Assembly (NCBI GenBank): GCA_963755755.1
Contig: CAVWLJ010000009.1
Span: forward strand, 62,001-126,000
Origin: DATKNA01 sp963755755
GTDB taxonomy: Bacteria; Actinomycetota; Actinomycetes; Actinomycetales; Kineosporiaceae
DNA: 64,000 nucleotides
Direction: 5' to 3'
Shown here: positions 19,860-28,258 of the stretch, piece after piece
How the letters are laid out: every line of letters begins with the position of its first letter
Position numbering within the stretch: position 1 is the stretch's first letter
Notes under the pieces: model-generated
The model's input: only the letters and a program-made list of their open reading frames with translations
The model's database searches: none
Told to the model about the DNA's origin: nothing
Program-made: the position numbers and the translations under genes

Positions 19860-20858
19860 ATGTCGTCCTCTCCCGTCTCCGTCCTCGTGGATCGCCGCCC
19901 GAGCGCTCCACCCCTGCTGTCGCCGGCCGTCTCCGGGGACGCCGCGACCTGGGCCGCCGAGCACCGGGACGACCTGCGTGCCCTGGTCCACGAGGAAGGG
20001 AGCGTCCTGATCCGCGGCCTTCCGTCTGCGCGAGGCCGCCGAGGCCGCCGCCGTCTTCCGTGCGCTGGCCGACGGCCTGATGACGGAGCGGGAGCCCTTC
20101 GCCCCCCGGCCGAGCTACGCCGACGGGGTCTACTCCTCGACCCCCTGGCCTCCGACCCAGCCGATGTGCATGCACCACGAGCTGAGCTACGCGCTGGAGT
20201 TCCCCGGCCTGATGCTCTTCGCGTGCCTCACCCCGCCGACTCGGGGCGGAGCGACGGCCGTCGCGGACTCCGCGACGGTTCTCGAAGCGCTGCCGCCGTC
20301 CCTGGTCAGCGCTTCGAGCGCGAAGGGTGGATGCTGATGCGACGTACAACGACGAGATCGGGGCCTCGGTCGCCGAGGCGTTCGGTACCGACGACCGCGG
20401 AGCGGTCGAGAGCTACTGCCGGGCGCAGGGGATCGAGTTCGAGTGGCAGCCCGACGGCGCACTGTGCACCCGGCAGCGCCGCAGCGCCGTCCTGCGTCAC
20501 CCCGTCACCGGGCAGCGCTGCTGGTTCAACCAGATCGCGTTCCTCAACGAATGGACGCTCGCCCCGGACGTCCGCGAATACCTCGTGGACGTCTACGGCG
20601 CCGACCGGTTGCCGTTCACCACCCGGTTCGGGAACGGCGACCCGATCGACGAGGATGTCGTGCAGCTCATCAACGGCGTGTACGAGGCGAACACGCAACG
20701 TGAGCCGTGGCAGGCCGGCGACCTCCTGCTCGTCGACAACATCCGGACGGCGCACAGCAGGGAACCCTTCGAGGGACCACGTGAGGTCGTCGTGGGCCTG
20801 GCGGACGCCGTCCGGCTCGAGGACTGCGCAACCGACGGTGGAGGTGAGCGGCCGGTGA
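19860..20858 (+). CDS. TauD/TfdA-family Fe(II)/2-oxoglutarate oxygenase, amino-acid hydroxylase-like
   Basis: AAGGAGG precedes ATG 19860. The pieces, in three frames, are ALVHEEGSVLIRGLP, then QPMCMHHELSYALEFPGLMLF with an H-x-E iron-binding pair, then GGATAVADS. The C-terminal region is LLVDNIRTAHSREPF, which supplies the distal His, with Arg in GPREVV for 2-oxoglutarate. The H-x-E form is shared with the clavaminate synthase/VioC/SyrP group, whose members hydroxylate free or carrier-bound amino acids, rather than TauD itself (H-x-D). In this cluster the likely substrate is a diaminopropionate unit or its precursor. The stop overlaps the GTG start of sbnB, so the two are coupled. Confidence 0.75.
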   Translation: MSSSPVSVLVDRRPSAPPLLSPAVSGDAATWAAEHRDDLRALVHEEGSVLIRGLPSARGRRGRRRLPCAGRRPDDGAGALRPPAELRRRGLLLDPLASDPADVHAPRAELRAGVPRPDALRVPHPADSGRSDGRRGLRDGSRSAAAVPGQRFEREGWMLMRRTTTRSGPRSPRRSVPTTAERSRATAGRRGSSSSGSPTAHCAPGSAAAPSCVTPSPGSAAGSTRSRSSTNGRSPRTSANTSWTSTAPTGCRSPPGSGTATRSTRMSCSSSTACTRRTRNVSRGRPATSCSSTTSGRRTAGNPSRDHVRSSWAWRTPSGSRTAQPTVEVSGR

Positions 20859-21927
20859 CCGACGACGGTGACCACCCGAGCCGTCGGCGCGTGTCCGGGC
20901 CCGCCTCCGTGCCGCCGTTCGCCGTGATCCCGGGCAACCAGGTCGAGGACGTGCTGCGCGGACGCGAGAAGCAGGTCGTGGAGCTGGTCGAGGCGACGTA
21001 CCGGATGCACAGCGCCGGGCAGACGGTGAACCCGCCGTCGTACTTCCTGCGCTTCCCGGACCGCCCGTCGTCGCGCATCATCGCGCTGCCCGCGTCCATC
21101 GGCGGGGTCGGTGCGGGTGGACGGCGTGAAATGGATCTCCAGCTTTCCCGGAGAACGTGGCGGCCGGCATCCCCCGCGCGTCCGCGGTCCTCATCCTCAA
21201 CGACTACGACACCGGTTATCCGTTCGCGTGCCTCGAGAGCTCGATCATCAGCGCCACGAGGACGGCCGCCTCCGCCGCGCTCGCCGCCGACCGGCTCAGC
21301 CGGGGCCGGCCCCGGCCGCGCCGGGTGGGCTTCGTCGGCGCCGGACTCATCGCCCGCTACATCGTCACGTTCCTGACCGCCAGCGGGTGGTCCTTCGACG
21401 AGATCGCCGTTCACGACCTGTCCGCCGAGAGCGCGGAAGGGCTCCGCGGCCACCTGGACGGGGAGGCGCGGCCGGCCGGGTGAGCGTGCACGACACCCCC
21501 GAGGAGGTGATCCGGTCCAGCGACCTGGTCGTCTTCGCCACCGTCGCCCCCCGGCCGTACATCCACGACCCCTCGTGGTTCGGGCACGACCCGGTGGTGC
21601 TCCACGTGTCGTTGCGCGACCTCGCGCCGGAGATCCTGCTCGCCTCGACCAACGTGGTGGACGACGTCGAGCACTGCCTCAAGGCGGAGACCTCGCCGCA
21701 CCTGACGGAGCAGCTGACAGGCAGCCGCGACTTCGTGGCCGGCACCTTGGCGGACGTGCTGGCCGGGAGACTGACGGTCCCCGCCGACCGCACGGTCGTG
21801 TTCTCGCCCTTCGGGCTCGGGGTCCTGGACCTCGCGCGTGGGCAAGTTCGTCTACGACCAGATCGCCGAACGGGGAGAGCTGCACGTGGTCGACGACTTC
21901 TTCCACGACCTCAGCCGGCACGGCTGA
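20855..21927 (+). CDS. sbnB: SbnB-type NAD-dependent enzyme releasing 2,3-diaminopropionate, several frameshifts
   Basis: This is the ornithine cyclodeaminase/mu-crystallin fold. VIPGNQVEDVLRGREKQVVE and VNPPSYFLRFPDRPSSRIIALPA match SbnB. VDGVKWISSFPENV, then GIPRASAVLILNDYDTGYPFACLE is the substrate region, and RVGFVGAGLIARYIV is the NAD-binding fold. SbnB oxidises N-(2-amino-2-carboxyethyl)-L-glutamate to give L-2,3-diaminopropionate and 2-oxoglutarate. GTG 20855 overlaps the oxygenase stop and is preceded by GGAGGTGA. Frameshifts near 21110, 21145, 21480 and 21840 are bridged by continuous homology to TGA 21927. Confidence 0.85.
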
Positions 21928-21958
21928 ATCCTGTCCCGCGCAGCCTCGGCGACGGCCG

Positions 21959-22599
21959 TCACTCCTCGGCCGGCATGGAGACGGCCGTCCCCAGCAGGCC
22001 CTCCCGGCACGGTCCACCGTCCGTGGAACAACGTCACAGGCCCAGGAGCGAGCACGCGAGCGGTGAGGCTGCCGGTGCCGGTGAACGTGACGGCCACCTC
22101 GTCGAACTCCAGCCATCGCCGCGTCAGCGGGAACCAGGCCTTGTAGACCGCCTCCTTCGCGCTGAACAGCAGCCGGTCCCAGTGGACGGCCCCGTTCTGG
22201 TTCAGGAGCCGGTGCAGGTGCGCCTGCTCGGAGGGCAGCGCGACGACGTCCAGCACGCCATCGGGGAGGCCCTCGTCCGGCTCGGCGTCGATACCGAGGG
22301 CGCGGACGAGCCGGGAGGGCGCCACGGCGCATCCCCGGTAGCCCGAGCAGTGGCTGATGCTGCCCACCACGCCGGACGGCCAGATCGGCGCGCCACCCTC
22401 GCCGGGCAGGATCGCCCCGGCGACGACGCCGAGGCGGGCCAGCGCGGCACGGGCGCAGGCGCGGGCCGTGGCGAACTCCCGGCGGCGGGCCGGGAGGGCG
22501 TCGTGCCACGACGGCCTCCTCCTCCGGCAGGAGCGAGGCGTCGAGATCCTCGAACACCTCGACCACCACGGTCGGCGGCGCGAGAAGCTCGGTGATCAA
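21959..22599 (-). CDS. 4'-phosphopantetheinyl transferase (EntD/Sfp type)
   Basis: This enzyme would convert the carrier domains of the neighbouring synthetases to holo form using coenzyme A. Visible signatures are GSISHCSGYRGCAVA, the metal-binding GIDAEP and RLLFSAKEAVYKAW. The start is TTG 22599 (LITELLAPP), which overlaps the TGA of mak (TTGA), so it is translated as the last gene of the glgE-treS-mak operon. Frameshifts near 22505 and 22003 are corrected by the protein logic, and the true end is then TGA at 21959. It converges on sbnB with only 31 bases between stops. Confidence 0.8.
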
Positions 22600-24019
22600 A
22601 CGAGCAGCCGGCGGACCGCACCCAGCGGGATGCCGAGCCAGGTCGGGCGGTTCCGGGTCTCGTACACGACCTCGTAGAGGGCCTTGTCGAGCTCGAGCGC
22701 CCGGAGCAGCACCTGGTGCCGGCGCGGGTCCTCGCCGCCGCCCTCCGCGTAGCCGTCGAGGAAGGCCTCGCGGCAGGCGGCGGCCCAGGCCTGCGCCGCG
22801 AGGGAGCGGCGGTCCTCGGGGTCGAGCCCGACGGTGCGTGTGCCGGGCGGCGTAGTCGAACGAGCGGAGCATGCCGGCGACGTCGCGCAGCGCGAGGTCG
22901 GGGGCGGTGCGCTCCGAGAGCGGGCGCAAGGGCTCGCCCTCGAAGTCGAGCAGGATCCAGCCGCGGCGCGCCGAGTGCAGGACCTGCCCGAGGTGGTAGT
23001 CGCCGTGCACCTGCTGCAGGTCCGGGGCGTGCTGCACGTGCCGGACGGCGTCGGCGGCGGTCCGGGCCGCGAGGGTGAACGGCTCGAGCGCGCGGACGGC
23101 GTCCACGGCCCAGTCCACCCGGGCCAGCAGGCCGTCGGCCAGCGCGTCGAGCGTCGCCGCGTCCACCGGCTTGGTGGGGAGCGCCTGCGGCGAGCGTCAG
23201 GTGGACCTCCGCCGTCGCGGCGCCCAGCCCGCGGGCCTGCTCGACGAAGGAGCGGCCCTGGGCCACCGCTTCGGTGGCCTCCCGCCAGGCGTCGCGGCTG
23301 CCCGGGAGGAACTCGCAGCCGTAGACGAGGTGGCCGTGCGCCGGCGTCTTGCCGCCCGGCGACCGGCCACCACCCCTCGATCCAGCCCGCGGGGCGCGCG
23401 ACCCGGGTGGAGCCGGCCGCCGCGAGGGCGGTCTGCACGACGACGTCGGGGTTGTCGCCGCCGGCCAGCACGCGGAACACCTTGAGGATGATCGGCCGGT
23501 CGCCCTCGCCGTCCGACGATGATCGAGGTGTTCGACTGCTCCCCGCCGAGGACCCGGGCCGGGCGAGCTCGGGATCCGCGGCCCAGCCGCCGGGCGGGCG
23601 GACGGCGCGGGCCCGGCCGAACGCGGCTCCCTCGCCGGCCCATGCCTCGCCCTCCTCGGCCAGCAGCCGGAGCAGCGCGCGCAGATAGACGGGGTCGTGG
23701 GGGCCGTCGTACACGTACCGCTCGCCGCAGGCCGGGTCGTCGTAGACGCCGACGTTCGCGTGATCGAGCTCCGGCAGCGGAGCTCGGAACGGAACGTCAG
23801 CGGGACCTGGTACGTCACGCCCACGCCGTCCGGCGTGGTGGCCTGGACGAACCAGACGTCCACGTCGGCGGGACCGCGGGCGGCTCCGCCGTCGTCCGTG
23901 AGCTGCAGCCCCCCGAGCCGGGCGAGCTCCGGCTCCCCGCCGCCCTTCCCGGCGTACCACCGCTGCCGCGGCAGCCAGTCGGCGAGGAGCTCGAGGACCG
24001 AGCGGGCCCGATCGGTCAC
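22596..24019 (-). CDS. mak: maltokinase, several frameshifts
   Basis: Mak phosphorylates maltose to maltose-1-phosphate, the donor used by GlgE. The N-terminal cap reads LADWLPRQRWYAGKGG. The C-terminal aminoglycoside-phosphotransferase-like core has HGDYHLGQVLHS (catalytic loop) and WILLDFEGEPLRPLSERTAP (metal loop). GTG 24019 overlaps the treS stop. At least four single-base breaks (near 23780, 23520, 23355, 23190 and 22850) split the homology, but the complete length of about 470 residues is present, so I treat it as functional. Confidence 0.85.
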
Positions 24020-25745
24020 GAGGTCCGGTCACCACCGCGGCGAGCGGGGGCGTCCGTGACCTTGAGCCAGAAGAAGTCGCGCGACCCCATGGTGATCTCC
24101 AGCTGCCCGTCGTCCGGGACGCCGGGGAAGCCGGTGCCGCCGAACACGTCCTCCAGCGTCGCAGCCGACGTAGTTCTCCAGGTCGAGCCGGACGCCCTGC
24201 GGCACGTTCGAGAGGTTGTTGACGCAGAGGATCGTCTCCGCCTCCTCGCCGCTCACCTCGCCCGCGCGGAGCACGCGCAGGAACGCGAGCACGTGCGGGT
24301 TGTCGCAGTCGACCGGCTCGAAACGGCCGAGCCCGAAGACGGGGTGCCGCCGGCGGGTGGTGAGCATGCGCGCGGGTCCAGTGCAGCAGCGACGACGACG
24401 TCGCCTGCTGCGCCTCGACGTTGACGCTGGCGTAGTGGTAGATCAGCGACTGCACGACGGGCAGGTAGAGCTTGCCCGGGTCGGCGGTGGAGAAGCCCGC
24501 GTTGCGGTCGGGGGTCCACTGCATCGGCGTCCGCACCGCGTCGCGGTCGGCGAGCCAGATGTTGTCGCCCATCCCGATCTCGTCGCCGTAGTAGAGGTAC
24601 GGCGAGCCGGGCAGCGACAGCAGCAGCGCGTTGATGAGCTCGATCTCGGCGCGGGAGTTGTCGAGCAGGCTGGCCAGCCGCCGGCGGATGCCGATGTTGG
24701 CGCGCATCCGGGGGTCGGGCGCGTACCAGCCGTACATCGCGGCACGCTCTTCCGTGGTCACCATCTCGAGCGTGAGCTCGTCGTGGTTGCGCAGGAACGT
24801 GCCCCATTGCGCGCCCGGAGGGATCTCCGGCGTGTCGCGCATGATGTCGACGATGGGCGCGGCCTTCTCCTCCCGCAGGGCGTAGTAGATGCGCGGCATG
24901 ACGGGGAAGTGGAAGGCCATGTGGCACTCCGGCTCCTGCTCGGTGCCGAAGTACTCCACGACGTCCTTGGGCCACTGGTTCGCCTCGGCGAGCAGGATGC
25001 GCCCCGGGTAGTTCTCGTCGACCATCCGCCGGACCCGCCGGATGAAGTGGTGCGTCTCCGGGAGGTTCTCGCAGTTCGTGCCCTCCCGCTCGAAGAGGTA
25101 GGGGATGGCGTCGAGCCGGATGCCGTCGATGCCGAGGTCGAGCCAGAACCGCAGGACGTCGGTGATCGCGTCCTGCACCGCGGGATTGTCGAAGTTCAGG
25201 TCCGGCTGGTGGGCGAAGAACCGGTGCCAGTAGTACTGCCGGCGGACCGGGTCGAACGTCCAGTTGCTCGTCTCCGTGTCGACGAAGATGATCCGGGCGT
25301 CCTCGTACTTGTCGCAGGTGTCGCTCCACACGTAGAAGTCGCCGTAGGGGCCGTCCGGGTCGCTGCGGCTGGCCTGGAACCAGGGGTGCTGGTCGCTCGT
25401 GTGGTTGACCGCGAGATCGGTGATGATGCGCAGCCCGCGCGCGTGCGCCTGCGCGACGAGTTCGGAGAAGTCCGGCAGCGTGCCGAACTCGGGCAGGACG
25501 GCGACGTAGTCGCTGATGTCGTACCCGCCGTCCCGCAGCGGTGAGGCGTAGAACGGCGGCACCCAGAGGCAGTCGACCCCGAGCCACTGGATGTAGTCGA
25601 GCCTGGAGATCAAGCCGTTGAAGTCACCGGAGCCCGAGCCGTTCGAGTCGGCGAACGCGCGGACGAGAACCTCGTAGAAGACGGCCTTGCGGTACCAGTT
25701 CGGGTCGTGCTTCAAACCGGGACCGGCGAGGTCGAGGCCTGGCAC
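24016..25745 (-). CDS. treS: trehalose synthase (maltose alpha-D-glucosyltransferase)
   Basis: This GH13 enzyme interconverts trehalose and maltose. The nucleophile Asp is in GIRLDAIPYLFEREG, the acid/base Glu in LLAEANQWPKDV and the stabilising Asp in FLRNHDELTLEM. DPNWYRKAVFYEV at the N-terminus is the usual TreS opening. GTG 25745 begins immediately after the TAG of glgE. Frameshifts near 24370 and 24165 affect only the C-terminal beta domain, which continues (GRFEPVDCDNPHVLAF, VCVNNLSN-like, FFWLKVTDAP) to TGA 24016 inside the mak start. With Mak and GlgE it channels trehalose into alpha-glucan. Confidence 0.92.
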
Positions 25746-27942
25746 CTAGAACCTCCTGACGTGGAGCACGTGCGCGGGGTTGACGAAGGGGTCCAGCCGG
25801 ACGTAGTCGTGCTCGCCCCAGCGGTAGGTCGCACCGGTGAGCAGGTCGTGCACCTCGAAGGTGTCGTGCCAGTCCATGCCCAGCGCGGGCATGTCCAGGT
25901 GCACGGTCGTCTCCCTCGTGGCGTGCGGGTCCAGGTTGACCACGACGATCAGGACGTCCTCGGTGCCGTCGGGCGTGAAGGCGCCCTCGAGCCGCCGGCT
26001 GTAACAGAGGAAGTTCTCGTCGTCCGGATAGTGGAACTTGATGTTCCGCAGGTAGTGCAGGGCGGGGTGCTCGGCGCGGATCCGGTTCAGCTCGGTGATG
26101 AACGGCGCGATCGAGCGGTCCGCCTGCGGCCCGCCCGGCTCGAACGCCGCCCAGTCCCGCGGCCGGTACTGGTACTTCTCGCTGTCGAGGTACTCCTCGC
26201 TGCCCGCCCGGACGGCGACGTGCTCGCACAGCTCGTACCCGGAGTACATGCCCCAGGACGGCGACATCGTGCTGGCGAGCACGGCCCGCAGCTTGAACGC
26301 CGGCGGCCCGCCGTACTGCAGGAACTCGTGCAGGATGTCCGGGGTGTTCGGCCAGAAGTTCGGGCGCATGTAGTCCGCCGCCCGGCCGGAGAGCTCGGTG
26401 AGGTACTCGCGCAGCTCCCAGGCCGAGGTGCGCCAGGTGAAGTAGGTGTACGACTGCGTGAAGCCGACCTTCCCCAGCGTGTGCATCATGGCCGGCCGGG
26501 TGAAGGCCTCCGCCAGGAAGATCACGTCCGGGTCCTCGGCGTTGACCCGCCCGATGAGCCACTCCCAGAACTCGACCGGCTTCGTGTGCGGGTTGTCGAC
26601 CCGGAACACCTTCACCCCGTGGGAGATCCAGTACCGGACGACGCGGAGCACCTCGTTGTAGATGCCGACCGGGTCGTTGTCGAAGTTCAGCGGGTAGATG
26701 TCCTGGTACTTCTTGGGCGGGTTCTCCGCGTAGGCCACCGAGCCGTCGGCGCGGGTGGTGAACCACTCCGGGTGCTCGCGCACCCAGGGGTGGTCGGGGG
26801 AGCACTGCAGCGCGAGGTCGAGCGCGACCTCGAGACCGGCCGAGCGGGCCTGCGCGACGAAGTCGTCGAAGTCGTCGACGGTGCCGAGGTCGGGGTGCAC
26901 CGCGTCGTGCCCGCCCTGCTCCGAACCGATCGCCCACGGGACGCCGGGGTCGTCGGGGCTCGGGTTCCAGGGTGTTGTTCGGGCCCTTGCGGGCGGTGTG
27001 GCCGACGGGGTGGATCGGGGGCAGGTAGACGATGTCGAAGCCCATGGCCCTGATCGCCGGCAGCCGCCGCGCCGCGGTCGCGAACGTGCCCGAGACCCAG
27101 CGTCCGGTCTCGGGATCGACGTGGGCGCCCTCGCTGCGCGGGAACATCTCGTACCACGCGCTGAACAGGGCGCGTTCCCGCTGCACGATCAGGGGGTAGG
27201 TGGGGCTGGCGGTGACGAGGTCCCGCAGCGGGTGCCGGGCGAGCACGGCGTGCACCGCGGCGCTGGTCCCGGCCTCCAGGCGCAGCTGCGGGTCGATGCT
27301 CCGGTCGCGCAGGCTGCGGACGGCGCTCCCGAGGATCTCGACGTCGCCGCCGCCGACGCCCGGCACCTCCTGGGCGCGCTCCAGCACCCGGGCGCCCTCC
27401 TCGAGCATGAGCTCGACGTCCAGACCGGCGGGCACCTTGATCAGGGCAGCGTGCTCCCACGTGCCGTAGACGTCGCTCCACCCCTCCACGCGGAACGTCC
27501 AGCGCCCCTCGGCGTCCGGCACCACGGTCGCGCCGTACCGGTCGGTACCGGGGGCGAGCAGCGCCATGCGCGCCCGGGTGTGCTCCAGCCCGTCCGGGCT
27601 CAGGAGGACGGCGGTGGCGGCGACCGCGTCGTGGCCCTCGCGGAACACGGTCGCCGTGATCGGGACCGGCTCGCCGACCACGGCCTTCGCGGTGAACCGG
27701 CCGCCGTCGACGACCGGGTCGACGGCGAGCACCGGGATGCGGCCGACGGCGCCGAGCTCGATCCGGGCATCTGGGGTGCTGCGCACCAGCTCGCTGCCCG
27801 CGAGCGGGGACGCCGACAGCGCCGAGGCCGTCGCGGGGTCGGGCAGATCGGTGGCGTTCTCCGGCTCCGTCCCGAGGGCCGCGGCCACGCCGCCGGCCGG
27901 CCCGGGCTCGGCGGGCGGGCCTCCCGTCACCGATGTCGTCAT
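25746..27942 (-). CDS. glgE: maltosyltransferase (alpha-1,4-glucan:maltose-1-phosphate)
   Basis: GlgE adds maltosyl units from maltose-1-phosphate to alpha-glucan. An unusually long acidic/Ala-rich lead of about 70 residues precedes the N-terminal domain (GRFTAKAVVGEPVPITATVFREG). The GH13 core has FDIVYLPPIHPVG, then the nucleophile region VFRVDNPHTKPVEFW and the acid/base VIFLAEAFTRP. The C-terminal domain ends HVLHVRRF. One frameshift near 26940 interrupts the core. ATG 27942 is preferred over a longer frame to 27996, which would run into a palindromic repeat. It is the first gene of the minus-strand operon and is divergent from glgP. Confidence 0.9.
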
Positions 27943-27990
27943 GAAATCAACCTCACCATCCGACGTAGGAGCCCGCAGCCCCACAGCGCT

Positions 27991-28067
27991 GATCATGCAC
28001 GTCGCGGGACGCCCCCGGGTTGCGGTCGCGCGAACCGCAGAACGAGGGCGCCGCGACGTGCATGATC
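27991..28067. repeat. palindromic element with 17-base perfect arms
   Basis: Arms GATCATGCACGTCGCGG (27991-28007) and its exact complement (28051-28067) flank 43 bases. Those 43 bases contain further complementary pairs (CGCCC/GGGCG and TGCGG/CCGCA), so the whole element can fold as one long hairpin. It lies between divergent glgE and glgP, so it is not a terminator. A related element with the same GATCATGC ends is at 63844-63895. Confidence 0.8.
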
Positions 28068-28245
28068 GGCGCCACCGGACGGGGGAGGACGGACGGCGTC
28101 AAGATACCCCCGCCGTCGTCGCGACATGCCCCGACACACGCCTCCCGTCGCGCCCCGCCCCGGCCCCTCCCGGGGCTGCCCGAAAGACCTTGCAGTCAGC
28201 GCAACGTGACTACAGGGGATGGGCGTGTCGGCACAGGCCGTGTCG

Positions 28246-28251
28246 TACCCT
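28246..28251 (+). promoter_or_regulatory. -10 element TACCCT for leaderless glgP
   Basis: TACCCT ends seven bases before GTG 28259, with no ribosome binding site between them. The geometry predicts transcription starting at the GTG. Confidence 0.45.
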
Positions 28252-28258
28252 GCGGCAC

